The notes under the pieces: model-generated
Databases searched by the model: none
Seen by the model: the letters and a program-made list of their open reading frames with translations, nothing else
What the model was told of the DNA's origin: nothing
Assembly: GCA_029933365.1 (NCBI GenBank)
Contig: JAOZOH010000070.1
Span: 1-14,553, forward strand
From: Desulfuromusa sp.
GTDB lineage: Bacteria > Desulfobacterota > Desulfuromonadia > Desulfuromonadales > Geopsychrobacteraceae
Direction: 5' to 3'
DNA length: 14,553 bases
Program-made: the position numbers and the translations under genes
Shown: piece after piece, positions 1 to 7,098 of the stretch
Layout of the letters: every line of letters starts with the position of its first letter
Numbering within the stretch: position 1 is the first letter of the stretch

Positions 1-121
1 CAACCCACTAACTCAACAGGGTTGATTCTCCAATTCCGACTGAGGCAAAACAAAAGCAGGAGACAATTATTTTAAAGCAAACATAAAACCAAAAACTGGT
101 GAACTGTTTGATTATAAGCTT

Positions 122-2221
122 ATGCAGTATGAGCTTTCCGCAGATAATTCGATTATGCGTGAAGGGTATGGACGACTTTATACATTTGGACAAAATAGCA
201 GCAATGGTTACGTGTGGTATGGATTAAATCTGCCCACTGCTAACGGTCATATTACAAAGTGGAATACATTCTGGGTCGACCCTAAGCAAAAGGGACATAT
301 TGTTGATGCGACATTTTACGATGGAAAGATTTTCTATCTAGATAGTTATTCATATGGGGTTAAAACGGGTGTAATTCCGATTAATGAAAACGGAATGCTC
401 GGGTTGTCTTCGATGAACACAGAGCTTCCTGGGGGGGTAAAACTATCTGCTGGAAAATCAATTGTTAGCTTTAACGATGTCTTATATGTACTAAATGCCT
501 CTGGGAGGGTTGTTTCTGCTCCAATCGATCCATCAGGCACAATTTATGAGTGGTATGATTTAGGGAAAATACCAGGACGTCCTGTTGGTGATATTTATGG
601 CGAAACTTTTTCATATCCATCTCATTGGTATAGTTCAGCTTATCTAACCACAACGAAACAAGGCTTGTTATCCATATCTACAAAATTCATCAAGACAAAA
701 AAGAATGGGAAACAGGTGTTGCAACAGGAAACTACTATTCATTTGGCAAAACTGCCAATAACAGATAAATATGTTGATCCTAGTGCTGAGGCATTGACCT
801 ACTACAAAAGATTAGAAGAAAAGATTATTAAGCCGGAAAGTGAAATAAAAACATTAGATTACGTTCGTAGCCTTAATATGTTTTTTGCTTGGGATGAAGT
901 TCAAAACCGACTATTACGTTCAGAAGATAAAGGTAAAACCTGGAAGTATACAAAGCTTAGCTTCCCCCGTGACCAGAGAACGAATAATTCACATAGTGGA
1001 ATGTTGAAGCAAATTGTTATTTCGTCCGACGAAAAAACCGCTTTATGTTTATTAACTGATGGTTTGTATAGAGTCGATTTGGAGTTCGTGAAATGGGACA
1101 AGCTAGGCGATAAGCAATATTACAATGAAAGTGTTGCTAACAAACAGCAATTTGCAGTCAACAAAGAGAATCCCAAGATGCTCTTGATGCCCATAGGTAA
1201 GACCGTTTATAAATCAGGGAATTATGGGAAAAACTGGATAGAAAGAAATAGAGGCTTAGAATATTATAAATTTGGTGCAATCGCTTACGTTCCCTGGAAC
1301 AACAAGAGTGTTTTGTTGGAGGGGGGAGCTTATTATAGTGAGTCAATGTACTATTTTTCTCAAGATGAGGGTGAAAATTGGATCCTTTTTAAGGATTGGT
1401 TGAAAAATGAGGGATTCACTGGTGCAGAAAATGTGCGTTTCAATTCGAAATCAGGCTCCGCCAAAATAATTTCTCCAAATGATAAAATTACTTTTATTAT
1501 TGGAGTAAGTGAGATTGGTGGAACAGACCGAAACGTAATTAACGTTGTGAAGATTGATTGGGAGAAAAAGCAGATTTCTTCCATTTATTATCAAACTGGT
1601 ATTAGACAACTAGCTTTTAACGATGCCCTAGTTGTGGGCGAAAACTTCCAAACTATTCTGGTATCCGGAACATTTTGGGATTCAAATACTAAGAGCAAAT
1701 TGCCAGAAACCTTTAGATCAGTCGATGGAGGTAAAACCTTCGGTAAAATTGTTGGGGATGATAATAAATCAGGTCTTAGAGTATATAGCTTCTGCAAAGA
1801 TTCGGAGTCGCAAAATACCGTATGGGGTGGGGGACTTGGTGGAGTGTTTGTTTCTAGAGACGCAGGGGAGACATGGAAATCAACTAAAGAAAGTTTTGAG
1901 GTAGCGCATAATGAAAATGAAAAAAAATCAACTACCTATAAGCATAAAATAAAGAAAAAAATAGATTTAGATTCTTTGGTAGTTGGGTCATGGGAAGTTT
2001 CGTATATTGATTACGTTTTCTATAAAGATCGTAAATTTAAAGCTATAGATAATTTTAACAAAAAAGAATATCCGGGAACATGGGAAATAACTGATGGTCA
2101 TTTAAATATAAAAACAGAACCTAAAAATAAAATATGGATTTGGGAGGTTCTAAAGATTGATGATAAAATATTGAAAGTTAAGACTAGTGGAAAAAAAACC
2201 ATGATACTACGTAAAAAATAG
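122..2221 (+). CDS. Asp-box (BNR/sialidase-like) beta-propeller protein with C-terminal lipocalin-like domain, probably 5'-truncated
   Basis: Five Asp-box motifs (S-x-D-x-G-x-T-W pattern) are visible in the 699-residue translation: SEDKGKTW (267-274), KSGNYGKNW (364-372), SQDEGENW (413-420), SVDGGKTF (533-540) and SRDAGETW (578-585). Such motifs mark blade turns of sialidase/VPS10/photosynthesis-stability-factor type beta-propellers. No sialidase Arg triad or FRIP motif was recognised, so an enzymatic role is not claimed. A Lys-rich linker (about 596-616) leads to a domain of about 80 residues with G-S/T-W-E strands (VGSWEVSY, PGTWEITDG), like lipocalin-like DUF domains. The first ATG (122) has no Shine-Dalgarno sequence, and coding-like sequence in the same frame runs back to a stop at 41-43 without a start codon. 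The real N-terminus, probably with a signal peptide, is therefore missing or frameshifted. The gene is much AT-richer than its neighbours, suggesting transfer. Function is unknown; an exported or surface protein is an inference. Confidence 0.7.
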   Translation: MQYELSADNSIMREGYGRLYTFGQNSSNGYVWYGLNLPTANGHITKWNTFWVDPKQKGHIVDATFYDGKIFYLDSYSYGVKTGVIPINENGMLGLSSMNTELPGGVKLSAGKSIVSFNDVLYVLNASGRVVSAPIDPSGTIYEWYDLGKIPGRPVGDIYGETFSYPSHWYSSAYLTTTKQGLLSISTKFIKTKKNGKQVLQQETTIHLAKLPITDKYVDPSAEALTYYKRLEEKIIKPESEIKTLDYVRSLNMFFAWDEVQNRLLRSEDKGKTWKYTKLSFPRDQRTNNSHSGMLKQIVISSDEKTALCLLTDGLYRVDLEFVKWDKLGDKQYYNESVANKQQFAVNKENPKMLLMPIGKTVYKSGNYGKNWIERNRGLEYYKFGAIAYVPWNNKSVLLEGGAYYSESMYYFSQDEGENWILFKDWLKNEGFTGAENVRFNSKSGSAKIISPNDKITFIIGVSEIGGTDRNVINVVKIDWEKKQISSIYYQTGIRQLAFNDALVVGENFQTILVSGTFWDSNTKSKLPETFRSVDGGKTFGKIVGDDNKSGLRVYSFCKDSESQNTVWGGGLGGVFVSRDAGETWKSTKESFEVAHNENEKKSTTYKHKIKKKIDLDSLVVGSWEVSYIDYVFYKDRKFKAIDNFNKKEYPGTWEITDGHLNIKTEPKNKIWIWEVLKIDDKILKVKTSGKKTMILRKK

Positions 2222-2263
2222 GGCAGTAAGTTTAAAAACGTCACACCACAGCGGATACATTTT

Positions 2264-2484
2264 TTAAGACACAAAAGGGACATTCTATATCACCCTTGTC
2301 AATGAAAAAATAATTCTTTTATAAATCAGTATGTTACTGATTTTGGCTATTTTCAGACATACGTCTCCCGCTGTTTCTGGTTCCGGCGTTGCCTCACGTC
2401 TTGGCGAACCTTGGGGTCAAAAAAAGGGGTCAAAAAAAGGGGTCAAAAAAGGGGTCAAATCTACGTTTGACTTTTCTTGATCCC
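2264..2484. mobile_element. Remnant resembling the flank of a REP-associated (Y1/IS200-like) transposase element
   Basis: This non-coding stretch carries an AAAAGGGACATTCTATAT segment (about 2272-2289). At its other end are GGGGTCAAA units followed by GGGGTCAAATCTACG and TTTGAC and a GATCCC. From memory, these sequence styles recur next to REP-associated tyrosine transposase genes in delta- and gammaproteobacteria. No transposase reading frame of useful length is present here, so it would be a decayed or non-autonomous copy. The assignment rests on recalled similarity only. Confidence 0.4.
2413..2460 (+). repeat. 13-bp tandem repeat GGGGTCAAAAAAA, three full units plus one partial
   Basis: Units occur at 2413-2425, 2426-2438 and 2439-2450 (the third is one A shorter), with a partial fourth at 2451-2460. 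The last unit runs into GTCAAA(2454-2459)-TCTACG-TTTGAC(2466-2471) followed by TTTTCTT, a small hairpin plus T-rich tail that could be a weak plus-strand terminator. Contiguous copies without spacers rule out a CRISPR array. Confidence 0.85.
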
Positions 2485-2505
2485 TTTTCTTTCACAATAG
2501 TAAAA

Positions 2506-3753
2506 CTAGCCCTTCTCCACGCGGAATAAATGCTCAGCTTCCAAACATTCCTGTTTGGAAAGCCCTAATTTTCTCGCCCGATTCTGCCAGCTTGCTACCA
2601 CTTCACTAACCTTATGGATAATGGCATTGGCACGCTCTTTATTCAGGCGGTAGTACCTTGCTGTCTTAAGAACTGTTTCAAAATCAGGCTGTCGATTATA
2701 TAGATCCAGTGAGAGGACATGCTCATCCTTTTTAAAGGACGGGTTCATGTCGAACGCAGGTGCCAGTCGCCATCCCGCCGGAGACCTGATAAAACCATGA
2801 TTGCGCAAATGGTCGTCTCTATTTGCAGTCGCAACGTTAAATACAACTCTGGTGAATAACTCTTCCAGATCAACTTGTAGAAAGTCGGGTTCTCCAAAAG
2901 TAGCAAGAAATTCAGCTAGTTCGAGATAGCTGGCATCATCGGTATCGACATGTTTAAGCATCGTCATGGCAGAAGAAAAAAAGTGACGATCTTTTTTATC
3001 GCGATCAAAGCGTTTGACCAGGAAGGTGTGAAATCCATCGCCAATTTGTAATAGTTTGGATTTTGGCACTGAGATTCCGCAGTCCTGCGCCAGGTTATGC
3101 AGAACTTTTTCCCAGGCTGCAACATCGTAGTCATCATCAGCAGACGGGAACTTGGCTATCCACAGATGGGCATTTTCATCAATAACATTTGCTTTTGGAC
3201 GGGCACCACCGAGTGACGCTCCGGGTGCCACAAGAACTTTCAACCACTCTTTTATTTTGTCAGAATTTGCCAGTTTCTTTCTGGTCATCTCGAACGCGAT
3301 TGCTTGCAATTCGGCAATTTTGGCAACCGGGGGAGCAGACAAGGCTTCATCGGCAAGGAAAATATCGTGCCCCGGCATACTGTAGCGTAATGCTCCCATG
3401 CGCGTGCAATCTTGCACACCAAGGAGAAAGTCCCAAGGGGCAAGGTTCTTGGTGATTCGCCCCTCCTCTTGGGCTTCAATAGCTTCTCTCCGCTTCATCA
3501 GAAGTTGTCCCCATCGATCAGGGCAGGAATCCATAAAAACTCCGAAGTTCGAACCTCCCGGATAAAATTCCCCTGGAAAGAGATCCAGCTCAGGATCAAG
3601 TTGAAACGCATGGGCGTGATCAAGCCAATCTGCTTCATAGGCAAAGCTTACGCTGCCGCGATCTCCCTTGGACAGAGTCCCTATCTGCTGAAGAGAGCCG
3701 AAAGCGGGGTCATCCAACCAGACCCAGATCTGTTCTCTATTTGCTTTTGCCAT
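2506..3753 (-). CDS. hipA: HipA-family serine/threonine kinase toxin
   Basis: A 415-residue HipA-type kinase, the toxin of a type II toxin-antitoxin pair. Known HipA proteins phosphorylate translation targets such as glutamyl-tRNA synthetase and induce growth arrest; the target here is unknown. Visible motifs (numbered from the chosen start) are a Gly-rich ASLGGARPK (179-187) whose Ser180 matches the E. coli HipA autophosphorylation Ser, and Lys201 in LWIAKFPS. KRFDR lies near 247, the catalytic NRDDHLRNHGF loop at 311-321, and the metal-binding AFDMNP at 334-339. All catalytic elements look intact. I chose the ATG at 3751-3753 because AAAGGA lies about 7 bases before it and it follows hipB by 10 bp. 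An in-frame start at 3849 would overlap hipB by 86 bp. Co-transcription with hipB is expected. Confidence 0.92.
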   Translation of the reverse strand: MAKANREQIWVWLDDPAFGSLQQIGTLSKGDRGSVSFAYEADWLDHAHAFQLDPELDLFPGEFYPGGSNFGVFMDSCPDRWGQLLMKRREAIEAQEEGRITKNLAPWDFLLGVQDCTRMGALRYSMPGHDIFLADEALSAPPVAKIAELQAIAFEMTRKKLANSDKIKEWLKVLVAPGASLGGARPKANVIDENAHLWIAKFPSADDDYDVAAWEKVLHNLAQDCGISVPKSKLLQIGDGFHTFLVKRFDRDKKDRHFFSSAMTMLKHVDTDDASYLELAEFLATFGEPDFLQVDLEELFTRVVFNVATANRDDHLRNHGFIRSPAGWRLAPAFDMNPSFKKDEHVLSLDLYNRQPDFETVLKTARYYRLNKERANAIIHKVSEVVASWQNRARKLGLSKQECLEAEHLFRVEKG

Positions 3754-3763
3754 CTGTGTTCCT

Positions 3764-4084
3764 TTACTTTGTTTTTTTGCGCGGAGCTCTTTTTCGCTGC
3801 GGGAGAGATTCGTCTTGAAGGCGACGACCCAGAATGTCTTCTTTGGCAATTTGCTCCAGATCGTTCAAGAGCCCAAGAACTCGCAATACTTGCATATAGT
3901 GCCCAAACGCTACGGAAGGGTCACCTCTTTCAATTTTATAGAGTGTTGGACGGGAGATGAAGGCTCTGGCACAGACAGCTTCCATTGAGAACCTTCTGCG
4001 GAGGCGTGCATCCTTAAGTCTTTGCCCTAAAGACTGGATTACTTTTAATGACCCAGGGTAGATAATGAGTGATTTTTTAGACAT
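3764..4084 (-). CDS. hipB: HipB-like XRE-family antitoxin/repressor
   Basis: A 106-residue DNA-binding protein with a Cro/CI-type helix-turn-helix at about residues 16-71. Key segments are LGQRLKDARLRRRFSMEAVC, then SRPTLYKIERGDPSVAFGHY, then LRVLGLLNDLEQIA. A strongly basic tail (RKRAPRKKTK) follows. HipB proteins neutralise HipA and repress the operon by binding palindromic operators; the flanking inverted repeat fits this. The ATG at 4082-4084 is preferred over an upstream TTG (4105), which falls inside the promoter region. There is no Shine-Dalgarno before this ATG, and the predicted transcript start lies about 5 bases upstream, so translation is probably near-leaderless. hipA follows after 10 bp. 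Confidence 0.88.
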   Translation of the reverse strand: MSKKSLIIYPGSLKVIQSLGQRLKDARLRRRFSMEAVCARAFISRPTLYKIERGDPSVAFGHYMQVLRVLGLLNDLEQIAKEDILGRRLQDESLPQRKRAPRKKTK

Positions 4085-4139
4085 AACGATAAATATAAAT
4101 ATCAAAAAGCTGTTATTATGTCAATTATATTTATCGTTA
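4084..4139. promoter_or_regulatory. hipBA operator: perfect 15-bp inverted repeat
   Basis: TAACGATAAATATAA at 4084-4098 is the exact reverse complement of 4125-4139, with a 26-base spacer. The arms bracket the hipB promoter, and one arm touches the hipB start codon. Given the HTH antitoxin downstream, the likely role is autoregulation by HipB or HipAB; this is an inference. Confidence 0.75.
4096..4124 (-). promoter_or_regulatory. hipBA promoter (sigma-70 type)
   Basis: On the minus strand there is a perfect -35 TTGACA (4119-4124), a 17-base spacer, and a weak -10-like TATTTA (4096-4101); GATATT, one base earlier, is an alternative. Both boxes sit between or overlap the arms of the 15-bp inverted repeat, so a bound repressor would occlude them. 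The predicted start at about 4089 leaves only a few bases before the hipB ATG. Confidence 0.6.
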
Positions 4140-4185
4140 GAGTAAAGAGTGCTGAGGGAGCTGTCGCAGACAATATATTTATCTG

Positions 4186-5271
4186 TTACGGCAGTTCAGC
4201 CAACCTTTGAATAATCGGCAGGTGCTGGGTGCAACGTTCTTCGCAATCACCGCAGCTGATACACTCTTTGGCTTGTTGCGAGGTGATGCCCCAGTGAAAT
4301 CGGTAGTGATCCAGCACCGCCTGCCGGTCGCCGTTAGTCAGAATCAGCTGATTGTAACTGTCCAGATATTTGGGAATTGGGATACCTACGGGGCAGGGGA
4401 GACAATAGCCACAACCGGTACAAAGTCCGTCAAACGAGGACTCTATGTTCTTCTGTAGAATTTGTTGTTGTTCCTGGCTGTAGGAGATAAAGGTTTCTGC
4501 TGCCCTTACGGCTTGATTGATTTCTTCAATATCTGAGAATCCAACCAGTGCTGTGGTTATGTTTGGATGGGATAAGTTGAACTGTAATGCAGCACTGACA
4601 ACATCGTTGGTTGTGTCGGTTTTGAGAAAGGCGAAGCGCTCTGGATTCTGCGGAATCAGACCACCACTGAGAGGGTTCATGGTGACAACGCCAATTCCTT
4701 GTTTACCTGCTTGCTCTACGGCAGCCCGGCGGTAAGGGAAATTGATAGCATTGTAGCCGAGTAAAACTCCTTCAAAAATTCCCTCGTCCAGAACTTTAGC
4801 AAGGCCTTCTCCCTCCATATGCGAAGAACAAAGTAAGTGACCAATTAACCCGTCTTCTTTGGCTTGCAGTGCCGCTTCCACCGCTCCACCTTGTTTCCGT
4901 TTCTCCCAGTCCGCTTGGTTCATCAGGTGCCAGATGTAGAAGAAGTCAATTTGTTCAACCCCTAATCGTTGCAGGCTGCGCTCAATGCTTTTGCGCATGT
5001 CGCTACCTTTTGTCCGACTGCTTTTTGAGGAAACATAAAAACCCTCTCGTGGCAACTGGCGCAAGGCATGACCGAAGATATCCTCACTTCGGTCGCCACA
5101 GTAGATGGGAGCTGTATCAAAATAATTAATTCCTTGGTTGTGTGCGTAAAGGAGGAGGTCTGAACTTTTTTCCAAGTTCTGTGGGTCGGAAAAACGCATT
5201 CCGCCGAAACTGATGACCGAAACATCTTTGCCGGTTTTACCAAAAGGTCTGTAGAGCAAGGGAGCCTCCAT
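4186..5271 (-). CDS. Aldo/keto reductase with C-terminal 4Fe-4S binding domain
   Basis: A 361-residue NAD(P)H-type aldo/keto reductase barrel (about 1-270) fused to an iron-sulfur tail. The AKR tetrad is visible: Asp52 and Tyr57 in FDTAPIY, Lys83 in VSSKS, His115 in WHLMN. The tail carries two Cys clusters: C284-x2-C287-x2-C290-x2-C293-P, and C337-x2-C340-x2-C343-x3-C347. These are ferredoxin-like and predict two 4Fe-4S centres. This fusion is common in anaerobes and annotated as 4Fe-4S AKR; substrate and electron partner are unknown. The ATG at 5269-5271 is the only start before an upstream in-frame stop. It lacks a close Shine-Dalgarno; an AAGGAAG lies about 22 bases upstream, which is too far. 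The gene follows the permease gene in the same direction after about 180 bp containing a palindromic repeat. Confidence 0.9.
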   Translation of the reverse strand: MEAPLLYRPFGKTGKDVSVISFGGMRFSDPQNLEKSSDLLLYAHNQGINYFDTAPIYCGDRSEDIFGHALRQLPREGFYVSSKSSRTKGSDMRKSIERSLQRLGVEQIDFFYIWHLMNQADWEKRKQGGAVEAALQAKEDGLIGHLLCSSHMEGEGLAKVLDEGIFEGVLLGYNAINFPYRRAAVEQAGKQGIGVVTMNPLSGGLIPQNPERFAFLKTDTTNDVVSAALQFNLSHPNITTALVGFSDIEEINQAVRAAETFISYSQEQQQILQKNIESSFDGLCTGCGYCLPCPVGIPIPKYLDSYNQLILTNGDRQAVLDHYRFHWGITSQQAKECISCGDCEERCTQHLPIIQRLAELP

Positions 5272-5317
5272 AAATAATCAAGCTAGTATTGAGCTTCCTT
5301 TATGTACAGAATCAATT

Positions 5318-5411
5318 CCCTCTCCCTGAGGGAGAGGGCTAGGGTGAGGGGGGAATGTGACAAAGTCCCCCTCATCCGGCCTACGGCCACCTTCTCCCCC
5401 AGGGAGAAGGG
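5318..5411. repeat. Compound palindromic intergenic repeat (REP/MITE-like)
   Basis: Several nested inverted repeats lie within 94 bp. CCCTCTCCCT/AGGGAGAGGG (5318-5338) has 10-bp arms. GGCC-TAC-GGCC occupies 5378-5388. CCTTCTCCC/GGGAGAAGG occupies 5390-5410. GGGTGAGGGG (from 5342) pairs approximately with CCCCTCATCC (5368-5377). From memory, the CCCTCTCCCTGAGGGAGAGG motif followed by GGGTGAGGG is a widespread interspersed repeat in proteobacteria. It lies between two minus-strand genes and may act as a transcript hairpin; that role is inferred. Confidence 0.75.
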
Positions 5412-5452
5412 TTTCAGTTCTAATCAGAAAAAGTAGTGCGATGGCGACGTCA

Positions 5453-6505
5453 TCAATCTTCAGATATTGCTTTGGCCGCACCATCGGAACTGAGCAGAAT
5501 AGCCATCCAACGAGTTGATTCATTCACTTCCAGAGCAATTTTGACAACCATTGTTAATGGCACTGAAAGGAGCATTCCGACCGGGCCAAGAACCCAGCCC
5601 CAAAAGACTAAAGAAATGAAGATCACCAAAGCCGAAAGGCCAAGTTTTTGTCCCATCAAGCGAGGTTCAACGGCATTTCCCATTATGATATTGGTCAGTA
5701 GGTAAAGGGTTGCAACCAATACAGAATAGATCGGACTCAATTGTACAAGAGCGAGAAGAATTGCTGGGACTGCCGCAATAATGGAACCAATATTTGGGAC
5801 ATAGTTGAGGAGGAACGCAATCATTCCCCACAGCGGTGCATAGTCAAGCCCTAGTATTAGTAGCCCGATTGTGACCACTAGCCCGGTGCCCAAGCTGACC
5901 AGAGTTTTAATCGCTAGATATTGACGGACACCAGTAATAAATTTTTCAAAGGAATCGAGGGAGGATTCGGCATCCGGGAGTGCTGCCCTCAATTTATTTG
6001 GCATACCGGCAGCTTCAAAAAGAATGAAAATCACTGTCAGAAGAATGAGAAAAGAATTGGTTAGAACTCCCCCTGCTGTTGCCAGCATGCTGGCTGCTGA
6101 TTGCATGATTTTAGCTGGATTAAAGTGCTCAAGTAAGATTTCTTTTGAGAGCTTGACCCCCATTTTCTCCAACCAATCAAACAGGCTCAGGGTTTGAGCA
6201 CGTAATTTTTCCTGGTAGATGGGGAGATCATTGGTAAAATCATTGACCGAAGTGCCAATCAGCGTCAGGACGATTAACCCCCCAAGCATGACAACAATAA
6301 TGACCAGCAACAAGGCAATGAGGGCTGGGACTTTACGTTGTTGCAGCCAGTGAAAGGGTGCAGCACAGATGATAGCGATAAAAAAGGCAAGGAGAAATGG
6401 AACCAGAAGAGCCTGGGCAGCTTTAGCTCCAGCAATGACAATGACCAGTGCGGCCAGTGTCAGAATTAATCCAGCACTTTTATGTTCAGATCGAGACATA
6501 GACAT
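5453..6505 (-). CDS. AI-2E family transporter (PerM/TqsA/YdiK-like permease)
   Basis: A 350-residue polytopic membrane protein. Hydrophobic segments lie near residues 10-30, 32-50, 58-85 and 140-165, followed by a dense C-terminal block (about 200-330). Family hallmarks are visible: LLNYVPNIGSIIAAVPA, then NAVEPRLMGQKLGLS, then FWGWVLGPVGMLLSVPLT. The hydrophilic stretch between about 86 and 140 matches the family's typical extramembrane region. Some members export autoinducer-2 (TqsA) and others act as Na+/H+ antiporters, so the substrate cannot be assigned. The ATG at 6503-6505 has AGGT about 6 bases upstream; a second ATG (6497-6499) is two codons in. A promoter candidate lies 40-70 bases upstream. 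Confidence 0.88.
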   Translation of the reverse strand: MSMSRSEHKSAGLILTLAALVIVIAGAKAAQALLVPFLLAFFIAIICAAPFHWLQQRKVPALIALLLVIIVVMLGGLIVLTLIGTSVNDFTNDLPIYQEKLRAQTLSLFDWLEKMGVKLSKEILLEHFNPAKIMQSAASMLATAGGVLTNSFLILLTVIFILFEAAGMPNKLRAALPDAESSLDSFEKFITGVRQYLAIKTLVSLGTGLVVTIGLLILGLDYAPLWGMIAFLLNYVPNIGSIIAAVPAILLALVQLSPIYSVLVATLYLLTNIIMGNAVEPRLMGQKLGLSALVIFISLVFWGWVLGPVGMLLSVPLTMVVKIALEVNESTRWMAILLSSDGAAKAISED

Positions 6506-6543
6506 TGCTACCTGCTAAGTGCTTGTGGACAAAACCCGTTACC

Positions 6544-6573
6544 AATAAACAGTAAATGTCTATACTTTGTCAA
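6544..6573 (-). promoter_or_regulatory. Candidate sigma-70 promoter of the AI-2E permease gene
   Basis: On the minus strand, TTGACA (6568-6573) and TTTATT (6544-6549, four of six consensus) are separated by 18 bases. They lie between the zinc-ribbon gene's stop and the permease start, implying independent transcription. Confidence 0.45.
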
Positions 6574-6590
6574 TTTTTTCGACACAGAAA

Positions 6591-7013
6591 TTAGACTATG
6601 GAACAACGCAACAGCTTAATCCCGCTGCGGAAATGGACTTCCATTTTATTGGGATGGATGATGTTAATAACACAGCCAAGTCCAAAACTCGGGTGCTGAA
6701 TTAAATCCTCGGGGTCGGCTACCATCTGCATATTATAGGGGGTGGCAGCAGCGGGGTCACTGTTATTGAGCAGGTCTTCCCATTGTGCTTCTGTTTTGCT
6801 GATTTTTGCCGGTTTGGCACTACCGGTTTTACTTCGGGGAGTGGCTTTTTTTAGCGTTGCATCACGATAGTTGTGAATCCCACCACAGGTGTTACATTCC
6901 ACCTTGGCAACGGTATTTCCAACCATAGCAACAATTGTGTGGTTCGTGATGTCTTTACATTTTGTACATTTGGAGGTGATATGATCACCTGCTGAAAGCT
7001 GCTTGTCTGGCAT
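6591..7013 (-). CDS. Zinc-ribbon protein with C-terminal HPxFGxG beta-barrel-like segment
   Basis: A predicted 140-residue cytoplasmic protein of unknown function. Residues 16-43 hold CTKC and CNTC pairs (C16, C19, C40, C43), a zinc-ribbon arrangement. Residues 50-75 are Lys/Ser/Pro-rich and probably disordered. The C-terminus (107-137, HPSFGLGCVINII then KMEVHFRSGIKLL) resembles the small SH3-like HPxFGxGxV element seen in CarD-like proteins and at the UvrD C-terminus, which bind RNA polymerase or nucleic acid. A role in transcription or nucleic-acid binding is an inference from that resemblance. The ATG at 7011-7013 has AAGGAG 6 bases upstream; an in-frame start 18 codons earlier lies in the promoter region and was rejected. 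It has its own predicted promoter and is separated from msrB by 85 bp. Confidence 0.75.
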   Translation of the reverse strand: MPDKQLSAGDHITSKCTKCKDITNHTIVAMVGNTVAKVECNTCGGIHNYRDATLKKATPRSKTGSAKPAKISKTEAQWEDLLNNSDPAAATPYNMQMVADPEDLIQHPSFGLGCVINIIHPNKMEVHFRSGIKLLRCSIV

Positions 7014-7038
7014 CTGGTCTCCTTGGGAAAAGGCGTTT

Positions 7039-7067
7039 GTTGTACCTTGCCACAAAGAGCCTGTCAA
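7039..7067 (-). promoter_or_regulatory. Candidate sigma-70 promoter of the zinc-ribbon gene
   Basis: On the minus strand a perfect TTGACA (7062-7067) is followed by exactly 17 bases and TACAAC (7039-7044, four of six). Two CAATTG hexamers lie at and just upstream of the -35 box. The spacing to the AAGGAG/ATG at 7013 is right for a short leader. Confidence 0.55.
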
Positions 7068-7098
7068 TTGTCTTTATGTGCAATTGGATTTTTGAACT

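Noticed and set aside
2413..2460. CRISPR-like repeat
   Set aside because: The units are 13 bp, contiguous and without spacers; no cas genes nearby.
3754..3849. Longer N-terminus for HipA
   Set aside because: It would overlap hipB by 86 bp; the ATG at 3753 has a proper ribosome site and matches the usual HipA start.
3412..3960. Plus-strand open frame of 182 codons
   Set aside because: It lies antisense to the well-supported hipA and hipB genes and has no domain features.
4869..5129. Plus-strand open frames inside the aldo/keto reductase
   Set aside because: Antisense shadows; the reductase shows complete catalytic and iron-sulfur motifs in its own frame.
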